Below are positions 1-7,456 of a DNA stretch of 64,000 bases, one piece after another. The position numbers and the translations under genes are program-made. Under the pieces are notes generated by a model, which was not told the DNA's origin, did no database searches, and worked only from the letters and a program-made list of their open reading frames with translations. Source of the DNA: Pediococcus stilesii (lineage in GTDB: Bacteria; Bacillota; Bacilli; Lactobacillales; Lactobacillaceae); contig NZ_JQBX01000010.1 in assembly GCF_001437075.1 (NCBI RefSeq), positions 16,210 through 80,209 of the forward strand, in the 5' to 3' direction. The number at the start of each line of letters is the position of its first letter. Position 1 is the first letter of the stretch.

Positions 1-141
1 GATATAGTCCAATCCATCACGTTCTTGATAAAGTCCATCAACCGTATTGTTGATTGAGTCTGCTGTAATTCCATAAATATGGTCAATATCCCAGCTTTTC
101 AAAACTTGTGCTAATGCTTGTCCTGCTTTCATTTTTGCCAT
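1..141 (-). CDS. Pyruvate oxidase, 5' end only
   Basis: The first 47 codons of a thiamine-diphosphate enzyme; the rest lies outside the window. The N-terminus contains QALAQVLKSWDIDHIYGI followed by DSINNTVDGL, the pattern at the start of lactobacillar pyruvate oxidases (pyruvate + phosphate + O2 to acetyl phosphate, CO2 and H2O2, cytosolic). The ATG at 141 follows a strong AGGAGAG ribosome site. The canonical G-G-x-S of the family is replaced here by A-D-S. Other ThDP enzymes such as acetolactate synthase share this fold, so the exact enzyme is inferred from the N-terminal motif. The gene is divergent from a flavin-binding protein. Confidence 0.75.
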   Translation of the reverse strand, partial: MAKMKAGQALAQVLKSWDIDHIYGITADSINNTVDGLYQERDGLDYI

Positions 142-199
142 TTTTCAATCTCTCCTGTGCGTGTATATTTAATAATGTTTATTTTTTAAAATTATTGCT

Positions 200-277
200 T
201 ACTTTTTGTAAGTACATTTACTAAAATATATCTGTTGCTTCAAAATGTCAACAGTTTTACAATACTTTTTGTAAGTG
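200..277. promoter_or_regulatory. Two HxlR/YodB-like operator boxes
   Basis: The 168-bp gap between pyruvate oxidase and the split-barrel gene contains TACTTTTTGTAAGTA at 200-214 and TACTTTTTGTAAGTG at 263-277. Both fit TACT-N7-AGTR, a dyad I recall for the quinone/thiol sensor YodB of the HxlR family. One box lies on each gene's side, so one regulator could control both promoters. The regulator is not in this window; its identity is inferred. Confidence 0.5.
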
Positions 278-309
278 AATGAAAAATAGATTTTTAGGAG
301 GAATTGAAC

Positions 310-705
310 ATGTCAGTAATGACTGATGATATGAAGGCATATTTTGATAAGGACCTGGCTTACATCGCAACCGTTGATCATGATGGTAATCCAGATGTCG
401 GCCCTAAAATGAGCCTCCGCGTTTTAGATGATAGCCATCTTATTTACAATGAAATGACTGGAAAACAGATTTACAGTAATATCAAGGATAACGGAAAGGC
501 AATTGTAGCGGTTGCTGATCTTCCAACAATGAAAGGTTACCGTTTTGGCGGTACCGCAACAGCTTATACAGAAGGAAAGTACTTTGATATGGCTAAAGAA
601 TGGGCTGAAAAAGGTGGACATCCCGCAGCTAAAGCGGCCGTTGTCATCGAAATTGATACAATCTGGACATTAGATGCTGGTCCAAAGGCTGGAGAACTGG
701 TATAA
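310..705 (+). CDS. Pyridoxamine 5'-phosphate oxidase-family (FMN split-barrel) protein
   Basis: A 131-residue single-domain protein of the FMN-binding split-barrel superfamily. The N-terminal half carries the usual strand order (AYIATVDHDGNPDVGPKMSL, then HLIYNEMTGKQIYSNI), which forms the flavin site. Such small cytosolic proteins are commonly flavin or F420-like redox enzymes of unknown substrate; true PdxH is longer. The ATG at 310 is preferred over the in-frame TTG at 304 because AGGAGG at 296-301 is 8 nt upstream of it. It is divergent from pyruvate oxidase with shared operator-like boxes between them, suggesting a role in oxidative or electrophile stress. A strong terminator follows. 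Confidence 0.85.
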   Translation: MSVMTDDMKAYFDKDLAYIATVDHDGNPDVGPKMSLRVLDDSHLIYNEMTGKQIYSNIKDNGKAIVAVADLPTMKGYRFGGTATAYTEGKYFDMAKEWAEKGGHPAAKAAVVIEIDTIWTLDAGPKAGELV

Positions 706-738
706 AGTTAATCGCTTTGCTTTTGAATTAAACTAGCT

Positions 739-793
739 AAAAAGACGTTAAACCGTACGAAGAAATCATTCCGTATGGCCTAGCGTCTTTTTT
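739..793 (+). terminator. Rho-independent terminator
   Basis: The stem AAAAAGACG/CGTCTTTTTT with inner arms CCGTACG/CGTATGG is followed by a T-run. It ends the split-barrel gene. Confidence 0.85.
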
Positions 794-805
794 ATATTCT
801 CTTGA

Positions 806-964
806 TTATTTCTTTTCTTGCGTATGCACCATCATGTAAAGTCCAAACAACTCTACAACTACCAACAGCATTGCTGACCACCAGCTTAGAACGTGAAGTG
901 AATTTAAAACGGCAGATGCGAGCATAAAAATTGCTATAACAATTAACTACTTTTGAATATTCAT
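806..964 (-). pseudogene. Small membrane protein with in-frame amber codon
   Basis: A 53-codon frame begins at an ATG (964) behind a good GGAGGG site, but codon 6 is TAG. After the stop the frame continues without interruption as a hydrophobic segment (LIVIAIFMLASAVLNSLHVL), a WW pair, a second hydrophobic stretch and a charged HTQEKK tail, ending in TAA. This is the layout of a two-helix small membrane protein of about 52 residues. An internal restart at the ATG of codon 14 would lose most of the first helix. A coding frame with a nonsense mutation is the simplest reading; amber read-through is possible. No function is known. Confidence 0.55.
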
Positions 965-1052
965 ATTATCCCTCCGTTATAAGTAAAGGTATTTTCAACA
1001 ACCACACTATACTTCTTACAGAGTTTAAAATCAATTAAACACGCTTAACTTT

Positions 1053-2228
1053 TTAGGACTTTTCTCTTTTCATGGCAGAGTTTACCACAAACGTAATTCC
1101 GTAAGAAATAAACAGAATTACTGCCACGATTAGATATGGAATATGCGTATTGTAATCCATTAACATTCCTGCCATGATGGGTCCAATAACGTTCCCGACA
1201 CTTGTCAGTGACATGTTGAGGCCATTAATCAGTCCTTGATTATTTTTCCCTTCCTTAGTGAGCAAAGTCGTAATCGCTGGACGCAAAATGTCAAATGCTG
1301 AAAAGATAACTAATGTGGCAATAATTACTTCGATTTGAGTATGTGCCTGCGTAATCCAAAAGACAAAAATTGCTCCTAGGAGGAAACACGCTCCAATTAA
1401 GCGCACCTCGCCCATTTTTCGAACTAGAAAATCAAAAATAAAAACTTGCAGGATCAACGAAAAAATTCCATTTAACGTTAGAACCAACGCAATCGTTCCA
1501 AGGGTGAAGCCAAAAATTTGATTAACATAGATACTGTAGATACTTTCAAAGCCCTGTAAACCAAACGATGCAATGAAAATCATGGCAAATAAAATAATTA
1601 ATGGAGCCGTCAAAACGCTTTTTAACGCACTAGTTTTGGGAGTTCCGGTAATCTTGGCTTCTTCAATTTTGATCTCTGTTTTTGGCATAACCATTTGGGT
1701 AAAAATTGTGGCGATTAATCCCAGTGCAGCGGCGACCCAGAAGGGCGTTTTATAGCTAATGTTCGCCAGCATTCCACCGATTCCTGGGCCAAGAATTAAT
1801 CCGCCACTGAATGCGGCGGAAATCCAGCCAATTACTTTGGCTCGCTGGTCAATCGTCGTCACGTCTGATGCTAACGCCATTGAAGTTGGAATAAATAACG
1901 CAGCCGATAAGCCCCCAATCACACGCGAAACATTGAACAAAAGTAATGTATTTGAGATTGCAAAGATCACTTCTGATACACCATACAATAATAATCCTGC
2001 AACAATTAGTGGTTTTCTACCAATTCGATCGGACAATCTTCCAACCAAAGGAGACGCAATAAATTGCGAAAAGGCAAATAAAGCCGTCATTATCCCCATT
2101 TGAGTTGTGGAATAGTGATAGTAATTTTTAATAAACGGCGTGACCGGTATAACTAACCCAATTCCTAAACATATTAAAAGATTTCCAATAATTAAAATAT
2201 ACAAAGTTTTTCTATTTTTACTATTCAT
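1053..2228 (-). CDS. MFS transporter, drug-efflux type
   Basis: A 391-residue major facilitator with 12 hydrophobic segments. The loop between helices 2 and 3 reads GRLSDRIGRKP, the family's G-x-x-x-D-R-x-G-R-R/K signature. A second conserved patch is LGPGIGGML in helix 5, the antiporter motif C typical of proton-drug exporters. The start at 2228 is chosen because an extended AAGGAGATGA site lies 8 nt upstream; the upstream in-frame ATG at 2240 abuts the purine stretch. It sits downstream of birA but is separated by a terminator, so it has its own promoter. Substrate cannot be predicted. Confidence 0.85.
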   Translation of the reverse strand: MNSKNRKTLYILIIGNLLICLGIGLVIPVTPFIKNYYHYSTTQMGIMTALFAFSQFIASPLVGRLSDRIGRKPLIVAGLLLYGVSEVIFAISNTLLLFNVSRVIGGLSAALFIPTSMALASDVTTIDQRAKVIGWISAAFSGGLILGPGIGGMLANISYKTPFWVAAALGLIATIFTQMVMPKTEIKIEEAKITGTPKTSALKSVLTAPLIILFAMIFIASFGLQGFESIYSIYVNQIFGFTLGTIALVLTLNGIFSLILQVFIFDFLVRKMGEVRLIGACFLLGAIFVFWITQAHTQIEVIIATLVIFSAFDILRPAITTLLTKEGKNNQGLINGLNMSLTSVGNVIGPIMAGMLMDYNTHIPYLIVAVILFISYGITFVVNSAMKREKS

Positions 2229-2284
2229 TTTGCAATTCATCTCCTTATAGTTGGCGTATCCCACTATCATAACACGTCCAAAAC

Positions 2285-2326
2285 AAAAAAGAGATTGATT
2301 CCACACTTAATGCGGTCATCAATCTC
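2285..2326 (-). terminator. Terminator after birA
   Basis: GAGATTGAT and ATCAATCTC form a perfect 9-bp stem on the minus strand, followed by TTTTTT. It separates bioY-birA from the MFS gene. Confidence 0.85.
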
Positions 2327-2338
2327 GCTTCCATTAAA

Positions 2339-3313
2339 TTAAATATTAACTTTTTGAATTTCTCCATTATTAAAGCTGCGCTGCGTTCCATTACCGTCTT
2401 TAATCACGATATTTCCGGTATCATCGATATCCTCAACTACTCCGCTAACTGCCGTATTGCCAACTTCTAAGGTAACCCTGTTCCCAATTACTAAGGAACG
2501 CTTTCGGTATTCTGGTAATAGTGATCCATCTAAATAATTATCCCAGTTCTTAATAATTGTTGTAATTAATTCAGCGGCTAATTGGTTTCGGTTAATTGCC
2601 TTCTTTGACGTAATGGCTCCAGCTTTTTCGCTCAATTCTTCTGGAAAATTATCGGTTGTTAAGTTGATTCCCACGCCAATCACTAACGCCTGTGTTGACG
2701 TGTATTCAATTTCAGTGATCGCTTCGGTAATAATCCCCGCAACTTTTCGACCATTTAAATAAATATCATTAACCCATTTTAATTTTAAATTTGGCTCATC
2801 TAAAAAATTCTCCAATACTTTGGCCACCACTAACGCCACGCCCGTGGTAATCAAACCGACTTGGTTCACATCAAATTTCGGTCGCGGAAGCACCACGCTG
2901 AGATAAAGGCCCGAAGATTCTGGCGAATAGAATTGTCGCCCTCGTCGACCATAGCCCTTTAATTGGTGATTAGTTAAAAAAGCAATTGGTTTTTCGATTG
3001 TATTAGTTAACAAGAAATTTTTAGCGGTTACCTGTGTTGAATCCATCTGTTCTTCCACATATACATGGTCAACAACTTGACCTTTGTAAAAATTAACGAC
3101 CGTTTCATCCAGGTTTGAACTATTTTCGTATCGATAACCCATATTTTTTTTACTAACAATGACGTGTCCATCATGCTTTAACGCATTTATGTTTTTCCAC
3201 ACGGTTTCACGACTAACATCGAGGTCCGCCGCCATTTCACTTCCCGATATCCACTTCATTTGATTTTTTAACAGTTCCAATAGCACTTTTTGTTTTGTTT
3301 TGATTACGACCAC
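2339..3313 (-). CDS. birA: Biotin protein ligase / biotin repressor
   Basis: A 324-residue bifunctional BirA. Residues about 22-41 form a winged helix-turn-helix (GSEMAADLDVSRETVWKNIN). The ligase domain has the biotinyl-AMP loop GYGRRGR at 120-126 and KWVNDIYLNGRKVAGI at about 179-194, and a C-terminal SH3-like domain. It activates biotin to biotinyl-AMP and attaches it to acetyl-CoA carboxylase and other carboxylases; with biotinyl-AMP it represses transport genes. The likely start is the GTG at 3313, tight against GGTGAGGA. It lies 18 bp after bioY, so the two probably share one mRNA controlled by the operator upstream of bioY. Confidence 0.95.
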   Translation of the reverse strand: MVVIKTKQKVLLELLKNQMKWISGSEMAADLDVSRETVWKNINALKHDGHVIVSKKNMGYRYENSSNLDETVVNFYKGQVVDHVYVEEQMDSTQVTAKNFLLTNTIEKPIAFLTNHQLKGYGRRGRQFYSPESSGLYLSVVLPRPKFDVNQVGLITTGVALVVAKVLENFLDEPNLKLKWVNDIYLNGRKVAGIITEAITEIEYTSTQALVIGVGINLTTDNFPEELSEKAGAITSKKAINRNQLAAELITTIIKNWDNYLDGSLLPEYRKRSLVIGNRVTLEVGNTAVSGVVEDIDDTGNIVIKDGNGTQRSFNNGEIQKVNI

Positions 3314-3331
3314 TCCTCACCTTCGAATTAG

Positions 3332-3892
3332 TTATCTCAAGTGTACTATTTTCTTTAGGCGCTTTGCTACTAAAGCCGTCAAGATTGCTTTAATCGTATC
3401 TCCAGGAATAAACATTAAGCTAGAAACCATCGCCGTTACAAATGGGACATGGAAAAATATTGATAACCAAAATGCGCCAAATAAGTCCATAAAAACTGCT
3501 CCACCAAGCCAAACTGAAACCAAGCTTCCAATCCAGCCAGAGTTAATTTTACTTGGTAAAAATTTTTTAACCAAGTTAATAACCATTGGCGCAAGCAACC
3601 AAGCGACTAAGTATCCTCCGGTTGGCCCCACAAAAACTGCCGCGCCTCCATGTCCCCCGGATAGAACCGGAAAACCCAGACTCGCCAATAGTAGAAATAC
3701 CGCAACTGATAAGGTTCCATACTTGGCGCCTAAAACTTCACCCGCAAACATCACACCGATGTTCTGTAGAATGATTGGCACAGGAATTAATATCATCGGA
3801 ATTCCTGGAACTAATCCCATCGCGATCGTTAAGGCGGTAATCATTGCCGCCACTACCGTCATTCTAACGGTCCCTTGTACTTTTCTTTCCAT
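3332..3892 (-). CDS. bioY: Biotin transporter BioY
   Basis: A 186-residue integral membrane protein of the BioY family, the substrate-binding S component for biotin uptake. Typical elements are GQ/LQNIGVMFAGEVLGAKYG in the first third, then GFPVLSGGHGG and GPTGGYLVAWL, a signature of BioY. Six hydrophobic helices are visible. The ATG at 3892 has GAGGAG 6-7 nt upstream, so the longer frame to 3931 is not used. No energy-coupling (ECF) subunits are in the window, so it would use the shared ECF module encoded elsewhere or work alone. First gene of the bioY-birA operon. Confidence 0.95.
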   Translation of the reverse strand: MERKVQGTVRMTVVAAMITALTIAMGLVPGIPMILIPVPIILQNIGVMFAGEVLGAKYGTLSVAVFLLLASLGFPVLSGGHGGAAVFVGPTGGYLVAWLLAPMVINLVKKFLPSKINSGWIGSLVSVWLGGAVFMDLFGAFWLSIFFHVPFVTAMVSSLMFIPGDTIKAILTALVAKRLKKIVHLR

Positions 3893-3937
3893 TTTAAACT
3901 CCTCTTCTTGACGCTCTAAAATATCGATCACTTATTT

Positions 3938-3965
3938 GTAACCCAAAATTAAACAATAGGGTTAC
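3938..3965. promoter_or_regulatory. BirA operator
   Basis: The perfect inverted repeat GTAACCC-N14-GGGTTAC lies 46 bp upstream of bioY. Spaced GTAACC/GGTTAC arms are the known BirA operator type in Firmicutes. This implies biotin-dependent autoregulation of bioY-birA. Confidence 0.85.
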
Positions 3966-3976
3966 TATAACTTTTT

Positions 3977-4013
3977 AAAAAAGAGAAGTCAAATTTTTCT
4001 TGGCCTCTCTTTA
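3977..4013 (-). terminator. Terminator after luxS
   Basis: Minus-strand stem AAAGAGAGGCCAA/TTGACTTCTCTTT, imperfect, followed by a T-run; it lies about 25 bp after the luxS stop. Confidence 0.75.
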
Positions 4014-4035
4014 AATCAATATTTTTATGGAAATA

Positions 4036-4509
4036 TTAAATTACATTTCTTTCAAATGGATCATCGCTGATTCCTTCACTTAGAATTTTCTTTGACCACT
4101 CTTTGGCAGAGAATAACGAGTGATCTCGATAATTTCCACAGCTGTAGATATCCGTCCCAGGAACATCTTCCCATTTAGTAACATTCGCGATTTCTTCTAA
4201 TGCACCCTTTAGAGCTTTTGCAACCTCAGTTGTGGTTGGTTCGCCCCAAGCGATTAAGTGGAAGCCTGTCCGACAACCAAACGGAGAACAGTCAATGATT
4301 CCATCCATTCGATCACGTAATAATCCGGCTAATAAATGTTCAATGGTATGCAGTCCGGCTGTTGGAATCGCATTTTCATTTGGTTGAACTAAGCGCAAAT
4401 CAAAATTTGAAATTTTATCTCCTTTGCCACCTGATTCAACCGTAATCAAACGAACATATGGAGCTTTAACCTTTGTGTGATCTAATTCAAAACTTTCTAC
4501 TTTTGCCAT
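4036..4509 (-). CDS. luxS: S-ribosylhomocysteine lyase
   Basis: A 157-residue LuxS of normal length. The zinc site is His54, His58 (HTIEHL) and Cys124 (SCGNYRDH); Cys79 in SPFGCRTGF and Glu57 are the catalytic residues. It splits S-ribosylhomocysteine to homocysteine and DPD (the AI-2 precursor) in the activated methyl cycle. AGGAGGATG lies just before the ATG. The gene is monocistronic with its own terminator; no Pfs nucleosidase gene is beside it. No SAM riboswitch was seen upstream. Confidence 0.97.
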   Translation of the reverse strand: MAKVESFELDHTKVKAPYVRLITVESGGKGDKISNFDLRLVQPNENAIPTAGLHTIEHLLAGLLRDRMDGIIDCSPFGCRTGFHLIAWGEPTTTEVAKALKGALEEIANVTKWEDVPGTDIYSCGNYRDHSLFSAKEWSKKILSEGISDDPFERNVI

Positions 4510-4583
4510 AAAATCATCCTCCTTTGATATTCTAAGTTAATTGTAGTCCGAAATGTTTCAAATGTCTCATCTTTTTTTAATTT

Positions 4584-6200
4584 TTAAAAGTCATCCTGAC
4601 TAATATTATGCAACAAATGATGGTTAATCATTATTTTTTGTAGCGGACGTAAATTGACGACTGGTAAGTAGTTTGGAACCTTCACCTTTGCCATTTCTTC
4701 ACGACCAGTTACACTTTGATAAATCGAAAATAACAATAATCCACAGACAAAAATTAGTGGAAAACCAGCCACCGTGCAAATTGCCTGAACCGTTTCAAAG
4801 CCGCCAACAACCACAATTCCTAGTGAGAAGATAATAAAGACGATTACCCATGCCATTCGGTTCCAACGACTTGGCTGTCTACCGTTCGACAAATCCAAGC
4901 TTGTAAATGATGACACAATAAATGCCGAAGAAGAAATCGTCGTTGCCAGAAAAATAAAACAGGAAACGCAGAAAATTATTAACATTAGTTTATTCATCGG
5001 TAAGGTGGTGATCAAAGCCGCTTGTACCGCAGCTTGGCCCTGAGTATTCAAAATGTGCACAATATTTAATGTACCGGACTGTTGTAGCCATAGCGCATAG
5101 CCACCGAGAACGGCATAAAACGAAAGACACCCCCCAACACCATACGTCATCATTCCAATTACGACCTGACGAATTGTTTTTCCGTGCGAAATTCTGGCGA
5201 TGAAAAGTCCCATGACCGGCATGTAAGCCAACCACCATCCCCAGTAAAATAAGGTTTGATGTTGTGCAAATCCGTTCGTTCCGGCATTAGCTTTGTTAAA
5301 TGATAGTGCGGCAAAATGTTGCCCCATTAATTCCAAACTATGTCCTTCCGAACCGATTAAATACTTGGTTGGACCTACCAATAAAACGATTGCCAAAAAA
5401 ATAATTGCTAAGTAAATGTGCCATGCTGATAATTTTTTAATTCCCTTATTCAAACCAGCATAGACCGTTAGTGAAAATAGTATTAACAAAATAAAAAACA
5501 AAAACAATTTTAAGTAGATCGTGTCCTTGATACCTACGATAATACTTAAAACTCGGGCAATTACGGGGATTTCCATTCCAATTGAAGAACCGATCCCACC
5601 CATAATTCCAAAAACAACTAGAAAATCAATAAACTGACGAAGCACCTTTTTATAAAATTGATCACCACGTAAAATTGGAATGACCGTGCTTAGTCGTCTT
5701 ACCGGAATTTTTTTAACATACATTGTATACGCAATCGCAATTGTGGCCGTTGCAAACATCATCCATGCCATTGGCCCCCAATTGAATTGTCCCACCACAT
5801 TTGCATACGCAAACGCATCTGCCGATAAAGGCTTTGCGCCAAATGCGGGATGTTGCAAATATTGTAACGGATCGGTTGCACTTAACATCAAAATACTGGC
5901 ATCAATTGCCGTCGCAAACACCATGCTTCCCCATTGAAAGGAGCTGTAGTCCTTGCCTGGATCTGCTTTTCCAAATCTGATTTTTCCGTACTTGCTAAAA
6001 ATCAGAACGATAAAGAAAACAAAATTAATGACGTAAATTGATATATACAACCATTCATATTTGCTTGTAACGAATGACAACAACGCGTTCATTAATTGCT
6101 GAACGGCTGGGCCGCCTGTGATTAATATTACCGAAACAACTCCAAACAGAATCATTGTTGGTAAAAAGACAGCTCGATCGACATTCTTACTGTGTAAGAT
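4584..6200 (-). CDS. BCCT-family osmolyte transporter, start codon abnormal
   Basis: A betaine/carnitine/choline transporter of about 538 residues and 12 helices. The family signature is clear (FYWGWWLAYMPVMGLFIARI), together with a tryptophan-rich helix 4 region. The substrate motif is G-G-I-G-S-S-I-G, near the GMGxxMG of sodium-independent members. Coding homology (NVDRAVFLPT) extends 15 codons upstream of the first ATG at 6155, to a GGGAGGAA site whose correctly spaced codon is ATC (6200). Either translation starts at ATC, or it starts at the unsupported ATG at 6155, or the gene has lost its start. A strong hairpin with a T-run precedes it. It would import compatible solutes. Confidence 0.8.
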   Translation of the reverse strand: MLHSKNVDRAVFLPTMILFGVVSVILITGGPAVQQLMNALLSFVTSKYEWLYISIYVINFVFFIVLIFSKYGKIRFGKADPGKDYSSFQWGSMVFATAIDASILMLSATDPLQYLQHPAFGAKPLSADAFAYANVVGQFNWGPMAWMMFATATIAIAYTMYVKKIPVRRLSTVIPILRGDQFYKKVLRQFIDFLVVFGIMGGIGSSIGMEIPVIARVLSIIVGIKDTIYLKLFLFFILLILFSLTVYAGLNKGIKKLSAWHIYLAIIFLAIVLLVGPTKYLIGSEGHSLELMGQHFAALSFNKANAGTNGFAQHQTLFYWGWWLAYMPVMGLFIARISHGKTIRQVVIGMMTYGVGGCLSFYAVLGGYALWLQQSGTLNIVHILNTQGQAAVQAALITTLPMNKLMLIIFCVSCFIFLATTISSSAFIVSSFTSLDLSNGRQPSRWNRMAWVIVFIIFSLGIVVVGGFETVQAICTVAGFPLIFVCGLLLFSIYQSVTGREEMAKVKVPNYLPVVNLRPLQKIMINHHLLHNISQDDF

Positions 6201-6238
6201 AAAAAATTCCTCCCATATGCTCTCAAAAATTCAGGTAC

Positions 6239-6288
6239 AAAAAAAGCAACGCAGCTGGCGTATTAAATTACACCTGCATAGCGTTGCT
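6239..6288 (-). terminator. Terminator or attenuator before the BCCT gene
   Basis: On the minus strand AGCAACGC and GCGTTGCT form a perfect 8-bp stem followed by TTTTTTT, ending about 25 bp before the BCCT ribosome site. That leaves little room for a promoter, so the hairpin either ends an upstream transcript or attenuates the transporter. Confidence 0.75.
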
Positions 6289-6366
6289 CAATCGAAATTA
6301 GTTCGAAACTCGTCATACCTGTTATTTTCATGGTACTACAAAGGATGGGGATGCGCAAGAAACCTA

Positions 6367-6493
6367 GGATGTGGAAGAAACCGGTTAGAAGTTGAGGATT
6401 AGTCTAGCTATGACTAATATCCACGGGTTGGGTGGATGTTGGTCATAGCGTAACTAACCGCAGACTTCTGGTTTCTGGAGCTCGACTAAACCC
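6367..6493 (+). repeat. Palindromic repeat, copy A
   Basis: Begins with GGATGTGGAAGAAA. The outer arms AGAAACC/GGTTTCT and AGAAGT/ACTTCT enclose GATTAGT/ACTAACC and CTATGAC/GTCATAG around a central ATCCAC/GTGGAT hairpin. The nested arms would give one long imperfect stem in RNA or a cruciform in DNA. It belongs to the same subfamily as the copies at 6739 and 50517. No ORF. Confidence 0.8.
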
Positions 6494-6616
6494 AGGATAC
6501 GCAGAAAGATGGGCTGAGTTTGAGGAATAGCCTAATTTAGTGAAATGTCCACGGTTTCGGTGGATGTTTTACTAAACGTAGCTATCCGCAGAACTCAATC
6601 TTTCATAGTTCAACTA
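6494..6616 (+). repeat. Palindromic repeat, copy B
   Basis: A 123-bp unit starting AGGATACGCAGAAAG. Arms are GAAAGAT/ATCTTTC, GAGTT/AACTC, AATAGC/GCTATC and TTTAGT/ACTAAA, closing on TCCAC/GTGGA. It is followed directly by a nearly identical unit in the same orientation. Confidence 0.85.
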
Positions 6617-6738
6617 AGGATACGCAGAAAGATGGGCTGAGTTTGAGGAATAGCCTAGTTTAGTGAAATGCTCACGGTTTCGGTGGATGTTTTACTAAAC
6701 GTAGCTATCCGCAGAACTCAATCTTTCGTAGTTCAACT
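6617..6738 (+). repeat. Palindromic repeat, copy C
   Basis: Tandem near-copy of the unit at 6494, with only a few substitutions (for example TGCTCACGG for TGTCCACGG). The near identity of B and C points to recent duplication. Confidence 0.85.
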
Positions 6739-6894
6739 AGACTCGATTGAGGCGTTATACCTGCTTTATAGCCTAGTGAACTCTGAAAGGCAAGAGTTTC
6801 CGGTTAGTTACGCTATGGCCAACATCCACTCAATCCGTGGATATTGGCCATAGCTAGACTAATCCTCAACTCTTAATCGCCTTTCTTCATATCC
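6739..6894 (-). repeat. Palindromic repeat, copy D, overlapping the acetyltransferase 3' end
   Basis: Inverted relative to copies A-C. Arms AAAGGC/GCCTTT, AGAGTT/AACTCT, GGTTAGT/ACTAATC and GCTATGGCCAA/TTGGCCATAGC enclose CATCCAC/GTGGATA. Its boundary motif GGATATGAAGAAAG (minus strand, from 6894) lies inside the acetyltransferase reading frame and supplies its last six codons and stop. Confidence 0.8.
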
Positions 6895-7436
6895 TTTATC
6901 TTTTTAGCCGGATTTCCCGCAATTACAACATTGTCGCCGAAGCTTTTAGTCACCACAGAACCTGCGCCGACCACTACGTTATTACCAAGTGTAACACCCG
7001 GCAAAACGGTTACTCGTCCACCAAACCAGCAACTATCTCCAATGGTGATTGGTGCGCCTAATTCTACGTCCGCATTTCTTTGGACCGGATCCAGTGGGTG
7101 AATTGGTGTATACAATCCTACATTGGGTCCAAAATAACAATGTTCGCCAATCGTGATCGGACACGTATCCAAAAAGGTCATGTCGTAGTTACCATAGAAG
7201 TGGTCGCCAATATGAATATTCCATCCGTAATCAAATTTAAAGTCACTTTCAACGAAGAAGTCCTCACCGACATCTCCTAATAGTTTCTTAAAATCACCGT
7301 TTCGTTTTTCATTATCCGTTTCACTATTAATCGCTTGTAGTTGCTGACGGATAAATTTCCGACGTTCAATCAATTCTGTATCAAACTGCTGGTACGGTTC
7401 CCCAGCCGTCATCTTTTCTCGCTCAGTTTTTGCCAT
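6873..7436 (-). CDS. Maltose/galactoside O-acetyltransferase-like protein
   Basis: A 187-residue left-handed beta-helix acetyltransferase of the LacA/Maa group. An N-terminal Mac domain (about residues 5-60, starting TEREKMTAGEPYQQFD) is followed by hexapeptide turns (ITIGEHCYFGPNVGLYT, ITIGDSCWFGGRVTVLPG, VVVGAGSVVT). The catalytic His is in YTPIHPLD. It would move an acetyl group from acetyl-CoA to a sugar hydroxyl in the cytosol. The final codons lie inside a palindromic repeat, so the C-terminus may have been altered by its insertion. It lies just downstream of the NADH oxidase remnant on the same strand. Confidence 0.9.
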   Translation of the reverse strand: MAKTEREKMTAGEPYQQFDTELIERRKFIRQQLQAINSETDNEKRNGDFKKLLGDVGEDFFVESDFKFDYGWNIHIGDHFYGNYDMTFLDTCPITIGEHCYFGPNVGLYTPIHPLDPVQRNADVELGAPITIGDSCWFGGRVTVLPGVTLGNNVVVGAGSVVTKSFGDNVVIAGNPAKKIKDMKKGD

Positions 7437-7456
7437 TTCTAAAACACTTTCCTTCT

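Noticed and set aside
3300..3911. 203-codon plus-strand frame opposite bioY
   Set aside because: It is the antisense shadow of a clear BioY gene; its composition is Pro/Thr/Ile-rich without domains and it has no ribosome site.
6239..6340. T-box leader before the BCCT gene
   Set aside because: There is a terminator hairpin but no AGGGTGGNACCGCG motif.
6118..6402. 94-codon plus-strand frame across the BCCT start
   Set aside because: It runs through a terminator hairpin and into the palindromic repeats; no ribosome site and no protein-like pattern.
6668..6853. 61-codon plus-strand frame in the repeat array
   Set aside because: It is composed of palindromic repeat sequence and has no ribosome site.
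6367..6894. CRISPR array
   Set aside because: Units are long palindromes in tandem without unique spacers, and there are no cas genes.
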